Source of the DNA: Alitta virens
Taxonomy: Eukaryota; Annelida; Polychaeta; Phyllodocida; Nereididae
Direction of reading: 5' to 3'
DNA: 64,000 nt
Assembly: GCA_932294295.1 (NCBI GenBank)
Contig: OW028583.1
Span: forward strand, 3,663,501 to 3,727,500
In this document: piece by piece, positions 1 to 11,563 of the stretch
How the letters are laid out: each line of letters opens with the position of its first letter
How positions within the stretch are numbered: position 1 is the stretch's first letter
Translations under genes and position numbers: made by a program
The notes under the pieces: model-generated
Databases searched by the model: none
Seen by the model: the letters and a program-made list of their open reading frames with translations, nothing else
Told to the model about the DNA's origin: nothing

Positions 1-1992
1 ACTATACTATATAAGCCTGCCCTAGAGGGCGCCACTAGGTCACTACACCCCAGGGGTTCAGTGTAGCTGTAACTTTCACAAATTCACAGTACAATCAGAA
101 ATATGTGTAAGATTTGGAAATTCTATGAATCCATAACAACTATGCCAATTCGTTTTTTGTGAAGTTTATATCTGGAAATTTAAAAAAAAAAAAAAGAAAT
201 TATACATTATTTTTTTATTTTAGTTGATTATTAACAAATTGTCAAAATAACACTTTTATCAAATATTTGTATAAACGCTTGATATGTGTACTTAACATCA
301 GTAACGTCATACCTTGGATTATACAGGTACAGGTGTCTGTTGACTGTCAATATTATTCAGTGACCTAACCACTTTAAGCTACTTTATTACATACACTGAA
401 CACAACAGCTGAAATTAATAAAATTACCCATTGTTACCAACCACATAATGGTGACTTTAAAAACTAGAAAACATTAACCAAATGGACCATTATGAACCTA
501 CATGAGCTTGGTTCTCCATAATTTGACATTTCAAGACCTTATGTTTATCTGCCCATTACATTAGCCTTGGTCAAAAGCACATGGTACATGAAAGACAACT
601 TTTGAAAACCAACTAACAGTAAAATACCACAATGGCACTCTCTTACATGTGATAAATCTTCAACGTGACTATTTTTACGTCTGTAACAACTGTAACATCT
701 CGAAATTGTCAAAAACAAGAGAGGTTCAGGACTTACTCCGCCATCAGCTATATGGCCGTGTTGCTACACCTTGTCCCAAGAGGGTGCTGGAGTGTTCCAC
801 TCAAAATTACCACAAGATGGCAGCAGCTTATAGGTCTTTACCATTAGCTGCTCAGAACACTCAACAATTAAAACTTATGACATCTTACATATTATGCAAT
901 CAGCTTTCAATCAAATGAGTTTAAAATTTTAAATGAACAAGTACTTTGAACTAGTAAAATATAACCACCACACTCAGTGTCAGGTAAATATATCATGAAA
1001 TTGTGTCTTACACACCAGGTAAAATTCAATTCAATTTTCAATTCAAGTTTATTTCAGACAAACACACTTTACATTTTCATGCATACATGTACAGTCCATA
1101 TATACTATAAACTACTTGAAGTACATATAACTTGTGCTGTTATTTAATCTACAAAAATAATCTAGTTAATACGATATGACACATTTTGATTTAGTCCACA
1201 GACTAGATGAGATTGGACGGTAAACATAGTCATAGTATACAAGTAAAAACATAAAATATTATCATGATTATTGTGATAGTACATTAAGTTTGAAAGTGTA
1301 TGATATATCACTACAGTAGCGTCCAATGCGGATCCAGGCCTGCCTCCACAGAGGGGGGCAGCCAATGTCTGACTGAAAGTTCCTATCAGTCATTTCAGAA
1401 AGTAATTAAGCTGCTACGGGGAGGCCATGGCCCCAATGCTAGCTGAAGGCATTCAGCAAATAATGCTTCTAAACACATGGTACATGAAAGACAACTTTTG
1501 AAAACCAGTCTTACATCATCACAAACTGTCATATAAACCCCTATACACAATACAAGAGATATACTGATTTCTCGTAAAGAATAACATCAGTCAGAACAGG
1601 TTTCAGCGGAGGAAGGAGCTTCCAGAAAAAACGATTCTTTCGTTGCTTGTGATGTTGTATCTTTTGACACAACTGTATAAGTTATGACATAACAAACAAA
1701 AATGAAAATATTCATGATAAAAATAGACACCAAGCAAAAATATGCTATGGTGATATATCTTTTATGTCAGAGAATGAATTATTCTGGGATAGTGGCAAGC
1801 AAAAAATATAACTGTTTCGGCAGGCGATTGGGTACCCACTGTATGAACAGGTTGTTGGCCCGCGAATGCACTTCTAAAGTGGTAACTGTATACAACTCTT
1901 TATTTTATTCCCAATAAACTTCTGATATGCCTTTTGCAGCGCTTTGTAGTCCTTGCAGTGAAACTTGCCTATGAATTAATTCCTTGCATTCA
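1..1992. other. Left intergenic region, no gene seen
   Basis: AT-rich sequence with only short open frames and no convincing exon. A segment of about 35 bp (around 574-612) recurs at about 1473-1505. The stretch 1025-1150, rich in ATTCAA and followed by a CATGCATACATGTACA-like block, resembles 61420-61500 and may be the decayed 3' tail of a retroposon. The Pro/Thr-rich exon at 2495-3180 reads leftwards towards this region, but I could not find its next exon here. Confidence 0.5.
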
Positions 1993-2302
1993 AATGGAGT
2001 CTATTCACTGAACAGCCCTGAATTCAGTCTTTCCTCTCCTCTTATTACTCATTTTGCTTTTCAAACATAGAAGATAATCACTTATTCAATAAATCTAACT
2101 TTCTCAGAAAAATAGCAAAAATCAACTGAATGATAAGGTGTCAAATATAAATTAAAATGCACTTAAAATACTGCTGCTAGGATGCACTTTGCTTCAGCCA
2201 ATCACAGCAAAGGGCAGGAACTTTTTTAGCCAATAGAATTGCAGTATTCTGTTTTAGCCACCTGGTGGAAATATAGAGAACCTTCCGTGAAAATCCACTA
2301 TT
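1993..2302 (+). repeat. Dispersed foldback element, family AATAG, copy 1
   Basis: One of five near-full copies of a roughly 300-325 bp non-autonomous element; the others are at 3265-3588, 5407-5731, 7732-8056 and 21590-21891. The ends are imperfect inverted repeats, AATAGAGTCTTTTCAC against AATAGTGGATTTTCAC. The interior has a characteristic CACCTGGTGG motif and a CAGCCAAT box. The 5' terminus of this copy is mutated. No open frame is present. I could not fix a target-site duplication. Confidence 0.75.
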
Positions 2303-2494
2303 GACAAAACCCGCTGCACTTCTTGAACCGTTTCAGTCCGTTTGGTACATTTCATCTTCTCCGAGGTGTGACAAGTTTTCTTTGATTTGTTCCTCAACCA
2401 AGTTTTTTTTTAATGAACATCAAATTCCTCAAAGCAATGACTGAAAATGGTATGTACACAAGACTGACATCTATTGTTGCGTTGTATTTCTTAC

Positions 2495-3180
2495 TGCGCT
2501 TGATGAAGTGTTCCAATAGTCACTGCTCGTGGTATTAGCAGTTATTTTAGGTGGTGTGGGAGTTAGATAATGAGGTGGTGTTGGTGTGATATATTGTGGT
2601 GTCTTTGGCGTAAGAAACTTCGCTATCGGTGTTTGTAAGGTTTGAAAATTTGGTGCTGGAGCCTTAGAAAGTGCACTTACACTATTATTGGCTACTATTT
2701 TGACAATCTTTTCAGATTTTGGTGCTATTGGAGTAGGCATTTGTGGTGCTATTGGTGTTTGAAAATTTGACGCCCGTGCCTTAGAAATTGTACTTGGAGC
2801 CGCTACAGTGTTATTGCCTAATGATTTGACAATCTTCTCAGATTTTGCTGCAGATGGTAGTAGTTTTGGAGTCTGAAAATGTGCCATTGGTGCTTTTGGT
2901 GTTTGAAAATTTGGTGCTGGTGCCTTAGAGATTGCAATTGAAGCCGCTGAATTGTTATTGGCTGGTAGTTTGGCCTCTGTTTTAGAAATTTGCGATGATG
3001 GTACTGGATTTTTGTCATTTATTTGATTGTTTGTGTCTTTTGCACTGGCACTGTAACTTGTAATCCCCGAAGCATCAAATAAGTCTCTAATTATTATTGT
3101 TGGGTTGTTTACATTTCTGAGATGCATCCAAAAAAACATCGCTGATAATAGAAGACATGTCATGCTGAATGTTCGGTAAT
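2495..3180 (-). CDS. Internal exon of an unidentified Pro/Thr-rich type II membrane protein
   Basis: A 686-nt open exon reads leftwards. A polypyrimidine tract and AG precede it just above 3180, and a GTAAGA donor follows at 2494-2489. The first Met (3163-3161) starts a hydrophobic run, MTCLLLSAMFFWMHL, that would serve as a signal anchor. A long stem follows, with repeated N-F-Q-T-P and F-L-T-P-K-type motifs, many Pro, Thr and Lys, and several N-x-T/S sites. The exon opens with two bases of a split codon, the same phase as exon 2 of the glycosyltransferase genes in this window, so it could be the anchor/stem exon of another Golgi enzyme. I recognise no catalytic domain; the rest would lie beyond the left edge. 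The frame runs on above 3180 into a dispersed repeat, and that extension is probably not coding. Confidence 0.55.
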
Positions 3181-3264
3181 CTGAAAGAAAAAAAAAGAGA
3201 ATGATAAAATGCACATGATGTGGTGGGTTGAGAGTCAGTCTCAATGCTTTGCACATTTTTGCTG

Positions 3265-3588
3265 AATAGTGGATTTTCACGGAAGGTTCTCTGTATTTCC
3301 ACCAGGTGGCTAAAACAGAATAATGCAATTCTATTGGCTGAAAAAGTTCCCGCCCTTGGCTGTGATTGGCTGAAGCAAAGTGCATCCTAGCAGCAGTATT
3401 TTTAGTGCATTTTAATATATATTTGACACTTTATCATTTAGTTGATGTTTGTTATTTTGCTGAGAAAGTTATATTTATGGAACAGTTAGTTATTACATAG
3501 TGTGTCTGAAAGGCAAAATGAGTAATAAGAGGAGAGGAAAGACTTATGTCCTGCTGGATTCAGGGCTGTTCAGTGAAAAGACTCTATT
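3265..3588 (-). repeat. Dispersed foldback element, family AATAG, copy 2
   Basis: Inverted copy of the element at 1993-2302, with both AATAG-type termini preserved. It lies just upstream (on the minus strand) of the Pro/Thr-rich exon and extends that open frame artificially. Confidence 0.75.
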
Positions 3589-3598
3589 CACATTGAGG

Positions 3599-4390
3599 TG
3601 TTGGGGGCTAGCTTAGTGGTAACACACTGGGCTTCCAACTACTGGGTCCCAGATTTAATTCCCTGTTGAGCCTAAAGGGGCGTTCACACTGTCACGAACA
3701 AAACCTATGAGTGACCACGTACGTCAAAAATGGGCTATACGTAGCTACGTGCTCACACATGGGTCTGTTAATCACGTATAAATTCTTTCCACGAATGTAC
3801 GTGAGGCAGTCGTAGATCGCTAGCCGTCCGTAAAATGCTCGCCGGATGTCCGTCAAATGCTCACCAAACGTCTGCCATCAGGCATCCATCAGGCACTCGT
3901 AGATCGATCGTAGCTTGCTTGTAGATGGACGATGGACGCCTGCCAAGCATTTTACGAGCATTCTACGAGTGGACGCGATTGGGTGGACAGTGACTACGTA
4001 TGGCTATGTATGGCCACGTACGTGGAATGAACGTAGGACACTCGCCGACAGACTCCCGAGCTAGTTTCGTAACTAATATAAACAATCACATGTAGAAGTT
4101 CACCGAAGTTTTAAACATGTTTAAATGTTTGCCCTCTTCACGTATGGTCATGAGTGGTCAAGCGCGACCAGGGGTGATTTACGAATCATTTACGAAGGAT
4201 GAACAAGTGTGAAAAGAAATGTTCATACATGGTCATACACAGCTTTTATACTTGATAGTGTGAACGCCCCTTAAGTTGTATGGCTGTATCATCCTTCATC
4301 TCATTGCCATGGTCACTGCCTGTCCTAATTAGCCCATGAGGCCATATTAGGACACTGCTAATAGGGCACCATACATTAGTATACAAATTA
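3599..4390 (+). mobile_element. tRNA-derived SINE (type 1), split by an inserted MITE
   Basis: The head (3599-3675) has a box-A-like run TAGCTTAGTGG and a degenerate box B. The body resumes after the inserted element at 4275 and matches the intact copy at 57092-57260, including the block TCTCATTGCCATGG. No functional tRNA can be folded because the B box and acceptor stem are damaged. Confidence 0.7.
3676..4271. mobile_element. MITE with AGGGGCGTTCACACT inverted termini (Harbinger-like)
   Basis: A 596-bp element bounded by AGGGGCGTTCACACTGTC and the inverted AGGGGCGTTCACACTATC, flanked by TAA on both sides (3673-3675 and 4272-4274). The host SINE has a single TAA at the same place in its intact copy near 57163, which confirms the duplication. 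Three-base TWA duplications are typical of PIF/Harbinger elements. The interior is CpG-rich and full of ACGTAC-type sub-repeats; no transposase frame is present. Confidence 0.8.
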
Positions 4391-4618
4391 TATTTTTTAG
4401 ACCTGAAATTTAAGCACCATCAGGCATAAGCTTAATATAAGGCAATATATTTTCCATAATATTGTATGCTATATATTCTATCTGTTGTAATTTATTTGAT
4501 CCTGTTTACTTTATTTATTTATGACACTCCCTGACATGACTGTCAACACAAATTAGAAGAGCCAAATGCCAGGATCAGCGCAATGTTGCCTGGTACTTTT
4601 TTATTTTTATACATGTGA

Positions 4619-4997
4619 ACATTCTTATCTTTTTGTGTTAATTTGAATCTTATTGTGATATTATGATCAGTATTTGTGTATATTTTTGTAAAATTTAAAT
4701 CTAATATTGATATTGTTATCAGTATTTGTGATTTGATCTGTGATTTTATTTGCTATCTTTTATGTACTTATATATATATATATATTATTTCGCCTTAATA
4801 GTGAATGTTTAGGAGCAGGACTCTGTCCAGAAAACATCAAATTGTGACAACTGGGACCTTAAATGTTAAGCTGTATACTATGTATAAAATAATGAGAACT
4901 TGTACATCAGATTTTTGTAGATGTAGTTTTAGATAGACGTAGTGAGTAGATATGTGACATATGTATCTTTTCTGATATGAAAAAGTGTCAATAAAAG

Positions 4998-5031
<34 letters not shown>
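4619..5031. repeat. ~400-bp repeat ending in (TA)n, copy 1
   Basis: Near-identical to 56438-56831. It contains a short TA run, the string AGGACTCTGTCCAGAAAAC, and ends in GTCAATAAAAGC followed by a (TA)n tract. A terminal AATAAA and simple-repeat tail are what the 3' end of a truncated LINE or other retroposon would look like. No reverse transcriptase frame is attached. Confidence 0.65.
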
Positions 5032-5033
<2 letters not shown>

Positions 5034-5406
5034 TCCTGCTTAGTTTAGCAAATACAACTGTACAGAATATTTTAGAAACCAAGTAATTGACAATTAGGCA
5101 TTTCATAGCAGATATCATTGAATTGGAGGCGCAGTGTCCATAGTCTATCACACTTACCATACCATACTAATTACCATAAAGTAAATAAATGATACAAACT
5201 TACTGAATGTCCATTGTCTTGACAACCTCCTTCTTGACCAAAACATAATGAAATTATTAAAATCGTCACCAAAATGTCACATAGTGTTACTACGGCTGGT
5301 GCATTTGAAAACATAGCAACAGGTATACTCATTATTGGTGTTCTATGGATGCTGTCACAAAAATCAATAACACCATGAATATTTCATTTCTTAGTACCGT
5401 GTCTCC

Positions 5407-5731
5407 AATAGAGTCTTTTCACTGAACAGCCCTGAATTCAGCAAGACATAAGTCTTTCCTCTCCTCTTATTACTCATTTTGCTTTCAGACACAGTAGGGA
5501 ATAACTAACTAATTCCATAAATATAACTTTCTCAGAAAAATAACAAACATCAACTAAATGATAAAGCGTGAAATATACATTAAAATGCACTAAAAAAAAC
5601 TGCTGCTAGGATGCACTTTGCTTCAGCCAATCAGAGTCAAGGGCGGGAAGTTTTTCAGCCAATAAAATTGCAGTATTCTGTTTTAGCCACCTGGTGGAAA
5701 TACAGAGAACCTTCCTTGAAAATCCACTATT
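5407..5731 (+). repeat. Dispersed foldback element, family AATAG, copy 3
   Basis: Full-length copy of the element described at 1993-2302 with good termini, AATAGAGTCTTTTCAC on the left and the inverted AATAGTGGATTTTCA-like end on the right. Confidence 0.8.
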
Positions 5732-6721
5732 TAAGGGGAAGATGATTTGCAAAGTTGCAGTATGATTAATCAATGAAAGTATTTGATGAACTGGAGTTGT
5801 GAGAGCTACATCTTATAAAAAAATGTGGAAACAGGCCTTTAAATATACCAAGTTTAATGTTGATTTTCTTAAAAAAATCTACTCAAGGACAAATGGAAGA
5901 GAAGATATGAAATTAAACGTAGAGCACAGATTTTACCAGTGCCTGAAATTAAATGTAGGTCACGGAATTCCCCCATAAAACGATGACGTAGTACACAGCC
6001 ATAAGCCATTTAAAGTCTTTCATAATCTGATATACTTATATGCATATGGAAGAGTTGTGTTATTCTAGGGAATACTCAATAGATTCAAAGAGTTCAGATG
6101 GTTTACTTAATATATAACCTATCTATTCAGACCACTTTTAATACCAAATGTAAAATATTAAATGTCCTGGACATTGGTTCTAATCATGACGAAGATCACA
6201 GTTTTTTCTTTCTTTTCATCTCTTGGTAAGGGTGGGTGGGTGGATTAGGGCTTACATCCTGTATTTCAGGGCCTGATGGGCTAATTAGGTCAGGCAGGGA
6301 CCATGGCAATGAGATGAAGGATGAAACAGCCATCCAACAAGGCTTGACCGGGAAACGAACTATAGGTGGTCACGAAGCACAGCACCCTACCATTGAGCTA
6401 GGGTTCCATCCTCTGCTTGGTAGCTAGCCATAAAGTTTACAGTATTTGCAGTATTGCCCGAAGTGCAAAAAGAGCATGCTAATATTAAAAACAAAAAACC
6501 TACCATTAATAACTTGTGTTGTTTTGACTTCAAATCTATATTGGTCACATATGGACAAATAATCACTTAAGGATAGTCATTTCTCTGAAAAAATTCCAGA
6601 AAAACCAATACTTACTTCATTAATTGACAATTAGGATACATAGTTTAATTTTCTACAGCTGAAAGCTTGTTCTTACATGTACTAAGATTTCTTCATTAAT
6701 CTCAATTTGGTCCCGCTTAAA
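5732..6721. other. Intergenic region upstream of gene A
   Basis: No exon seen. Apart from the SINE at 6225-6420 the sequence shows nothing I can name. It should hold the promoter of gene A, whose first coding exon begins at 6722, but I see no clear TATA box or initiator. Confidence 0.4.
6225..6420 (-). mobile_element. tRNA-derived SINE (type 1), inverted copy
   Basis: The reverse complement of this stretch matches the SINE at 57092-57260, with the tRNA-like head at the right end and the block CCATGGCAATGAGATGAAGG inside. Its B box has diverged. Confidence 0.6.
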
Positions 6722-9700
6722 ATGGGAGTTTTTGGATCTATTCGGCAAGGACAGCGAAATTGGTTTCCTGCAGGTAAGCAATACCGTCGAATGGGGTGAC
6801 TTTGGCCCAGTCCTAAAAAATTCATTTCATTTGGGTTTCTTCTCTTACCTTGACAGTCCCGTGATATGTCGTTGTGATTCTATGGAATGTTTAATGCAGA
6901 TTGTAAGATCAGCATAGACCGTAGTGTAGGTAAGATCTAAATAATATATGTTTAGTAGAACGCTCGCCGAGTGAAACCCGAGTGAGTTATGTAACTAATA
7001 TAAACAGCTCTGTTGTCAAGCGGTAAGACGCTCGGCTGCTCCTCTGAAGGACCCGGGTTCAATCCCAGGCCCGGGCACACTTCATGAGCAACATCACAGC
7101 TGGATGTCGTTCGGATGAGATGTTAAATTGGCGGTCCCTTGTACTCGGTGTATATGGTGAGGCAAGTAAAAGATCCCACCAATGGGGTAAATGTGTAACA
7201 TGGGTAACCTCATCAGTCCATCATCAATCAACCCTCGATAGTGGCAAGAATTGGCCTTAGAGGGCTGCACTTTCCATATCTATCTATATCTATCCATCTG
7301 TTTCCTGTCTACTCCTTGAAAACACTTTTTTTCCGAGACAGCCGAAACTTTCAATAGAAGTAACTTCTAACATTTTTCCAGTGAATTTGAATTTTTATTT
7401 TGGCCCATTCATCTGGGGCCCAATAAGTCTTAGTAAATTACGGACTGATAAATAGCATATAGATTCTTTCACGGAGCAGTCCAAAGTCTTTTATCGCTTC
7501 TAATAACTCATTTTGCTTTTCAGACATAAGAGATCATACTGAGGTCATACTGATTCCACAAATATAATTTCTTGGGGAAAAAGCTGAAATTATTTGAATG
7601 ATAAGTGATTTGTTGCGTATTAACATGATATTCACCACGATTATACATGCCTGTCTCCAAAACAATTTAAACATCACCATCAGTCTATTGATGAGGTCAA
7701 TCAGTACAATTGGCCCATTAGGGATGTCAATAATAGAGTCCTTTCTCTTGCCAGTCCTGAATTCAGCAAGACATAAGTCCTTCCTCTCCTCTTATTACTC
7801 ATTTTGCTTTTCAGACATAGTATGTCATATCTTACTGATTACAAAAATATAATTTTTTTCTGGGAAATAACAGAAATCAACTAAATGATCGATGTAAAAT
7901 ATGCATAAAAATGCACTGAAAATACCTCTGCTAGGATCCACTCTGCTTCAGCCAATCAGAGTCAAGGGCGGGAACTTTTTCAGCCAATAGAATTGCAGTA
8001 TTCTGTTGTTGCCACCTGGTGGAAATGCAGAGAACCTTCCATGAAAATCCACTATTGATTGAGACAGGCAAGCAAAAAACCGCGCTTGAATGGCAAGCCC
8101 TATATCACGACACCTTTATACCTTATTGCCAGATACGCTACCAGATGTTTTTAGATCTCTATTGGAATGCAATTGTACATGATGTCATTATTGTTTTTAT
8201 GTTCATGATGTCATCTTTGTATTCAGTTAACAGACTCATGAAAACCAGAAACTTACTACACCTAGTCGTGTATAGTTGGCAACATCACATACGTGGCGTC
8301 ATTACTTACATGATGCACCCAAATGTTCAGCAATTATTATTGCAAATGATCACAGGTTGCACCAGTTTAACTAGACTTTTCTAGTCATTGCATTAATTTC
8401 ATACATAAACAACTTGTTCAAATAATGCTTTTGCAGCAATCGTTAGCGATGTCATAACATAGGTGATGTCGTCAACTGTAGTTTTGAACAATTTTTTTAA
8501 CAATAGGCCTATTCTTTAATTCTACTTTCACAGACTGTACTTGTATAACATATTCAACACATTTCAGTTATTTTTGTCAGTGCCAAGTGGAGATTGTATA
8601 ACATATTCAACACATTTCAGTTATTTTTGTCAGTGCCAAGTGATGTTTGTATAACATATTCAACACATTTCAGTTATTTTTGTCAGTGCCAAGTGGAGAT
8701 TGTATAACATAATCAACACATTTCAGTTATTTTTGTCAGTGCCAAGTGATGTTTGTATAACATATTCAACACATTTCAGTTATTTTTGTCATTGCCAAGT
8801 GGAGTTTGCTGACAGCAGTGGTAATATCAAGTCTTTTCCTGATGAAGAATACTGTGTTATTGAACAAACACATTGATGTACGATTTGCTATACAAAACTG
8901 GAAGACACCTCATGAAGCCTTGAATGAACAAATTCTAATTTCGACACCAGTCAAAGCAATGATTATGGGAAAAGAATATGAAGAAATTGCAAAATCAGAC
9001 TACACAAATTACAAGTACAGTAAGCGGTACAACGTATCAATCGATGTCCGTCCAAAGATCGTTTTCAGTCCACAGGATAAGTATCAATATGCCGATGATT
9101 TTGACAACTTAAAAGAAGTTCCTCGTATCATCCATCAAACGAGCAAGACAGCGGATGTCTTCATCTTTTATAAGGTAAAGTTAAGTATTAGTTATATCCC
9201 GAATAGGAGGGAGTTAACTAAAATTTTACTGGTTATATAAGCAACAAAAATGTTAGTTAACTTGCCAACTATGAGGGATATAACTAACTTATACTCCATT
9301 AGGCATATTTACTAATTGGTTTGATTGTTTTGTTTTAATGCCTTTATTACGCATAACAGTTCAGTTTGCACTCAGGAGGGAGTTAACTAACATTTTTCGC
9401 GGGTTATATCCCACAAAAGAACATACAAAAGGTCACTTGGTGAAGTATAGTTCTGGTTATAATACTCCACTGTTTTCCTATTGTTCTAAGCGGGCAACAA
9501 CCAACAAAAATGTTAGTTAACTCCCTCCTATTTGGATATAACTATTACATATACTTTGTACAATCATTATTTAATATTCTTTTGACTCAAGGCACCTGAT
9601 TTGATGCTTTGCACATAAATGCTTTAATAATAATACATGTTGACCTATATACTTCAATTATACTGTTACAATAGAATAGTTTAGTACAAATATTTCTAGG

Positions 9701-11529
9701 TTATACAGCTGGAGGATATTTTGAAGAATGTAAGGGACTAAAAATTCTGGCTGAACTTAATGCACAAACTGCTGCCTGAACTGGTGATGTTTATTGTTTT
9801 TTAAATCAAGCAATGCACAATGATTTGATTTAATTAAATTTGAAGGTGTGTCCCTGATATTGTTGCTGATTGGTTAAAATCAATATTTTGCATATTTGTT
9901 GCTCATTAGTTAAAATCTGTATCATCCCTGCAGTTCTAGTCTCTGATTGGCTGAACCTCGTATCATCCCTCAAAATGTGCAAATCGTCCCTCCCAGCCTT
10001 TGATATCATCCCTCTTATGAGATCATATCGCCCAGAGAAAAACACCAGTATCAGAGAAAAAACATGTTCAATGCTCAGTCATGAGATAAATATCTGCATA
10101 ACAATGAAAGCATAATATATATTGGAGCAAAACATGTGAGCACTGTGCCACACAGAAAGTATCACTAGCGAGTTTTCACCTGAGTTCCAGAGATGATGAC
10201 CTTTCCAAGAAATATTGTGTAATTTCAGACTAAATAATTTGTAAATATATCACGATGCTTTTGTTGCATCTGCAAGAAATAGCGAGATAGCATTCCAAAT
10301 CGGGTTGATATTATTCCAACGTTGGGGGGTATCATCCCAATCTCTAGCCGATATTCAGCAGTTTATCTAGGTGTTAAGTTAACAAATGTGTTCATATTAA
10401 TAGGTGGCCATTTAATGGAGTGGTAAAACAATGAAAAATCTTTCCAGAGTTGTAATCTATTGGCCGTAGGTAGTGGCCATTCTTCTATGTTGACCCTCTT
10501 GAGCAAAGGCGAATGCCCTGCTGGTCTGCCAGATTTCAGATGGAGTATATAAGTTTATTCTATGCATAGGACAAAACACACTTCACTTTACATGATCCAA
10601 CATCAAATTTGGCAATATTTAAAGAACTAGTTTGGTCCCCGCTTCGTTGAAGTCCACCAGCGCAGTAATGGACTACTTTAGAACAATGTTGCGAAATCAC
10701 ATAGGTGGCCTTTCTACACAAGTGGCGATTCTGATGAGGCGTTAAACAATAACACACACACACTCACACAAGTGTTGATTAGAGCAGGTTGGACTCTAAA
10801 TTGTATATTCAGGGATGTGATTGATGATTGTTAAAAAAAACCTGAACATCTCAGGATCAGTAAGTGTGAGTATTCGCCATTCTAGTGGGGGTCCGGACAT
10901 TTCTTTTTAACAAATAACTAAAATAATGACATTTCAAGCTATTTGAGAGGCAACTTCTAGCTATTACAAGGCAAGACTTCTTGTGTCTGCAACCTTGAGT
11001 CAAACTACACTTACCCTTAAATTATGATACTTGCAGAGCCACCTCTCCTCCTCCTTCCTCCCCCCTCCAAAATAAATAATTGAATTTGCACGAATCACAA
11101 GAGTCAATTTCACATGCCAAAGAAACGGATTTCCGGAAAAAACCAAAAAAATCACATCCCTGCTATTATTATTCTTCAGTTTATTTATTATTTTTTGTAA
11201 ACTTTTACAGAAATGGATGCAGTCTTGGTTGAAGCTTAATCCAGACTGGCAGTATTGGTTTTGGACAGATGAAGACATCAATAAACTTATAACTTGCAGA
11301 TATCCAGACTTTAAGGATGTATTCTTTGGCTATAACAAAAACATTAAAAGGGCAGATGCATTCAGGTATTTATTAGTTGGAGACTTAAAGGTTATATCAT
11401 GGGTTGATGCAGTATATTCCTGATATACTCCCCCAAGACTCAGTATATTCCCGAGAACCGAAGGGTCTCAGGAATATACTGGTCGAGGTATAGTGATTTA
11501 CCACACAAGGTCATTTTTATAAGCATAAA

Positions 11530-11563
<34 letters not shown>

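Noticed and set aside
3181..3385. N-terminal extension of the Pro/Thr-rich frame
   Set aside because: The extension crosses a splice acceptor and enters a dispersed foldback repeat shared with four other sites.
8019..8384. 121-codon frame upstream of gene A exon 2
   Set aside because: Begins inside an AATAG-family repeat, shows no motif, and lies within intron 1.
8541..8805. CRISPR-like regular repeats (also 23575-23828 and the 24-bp arrays)
   Set aside because: Units are directly abutting with no unique spacers, in animal DNA; they are minisatellites.
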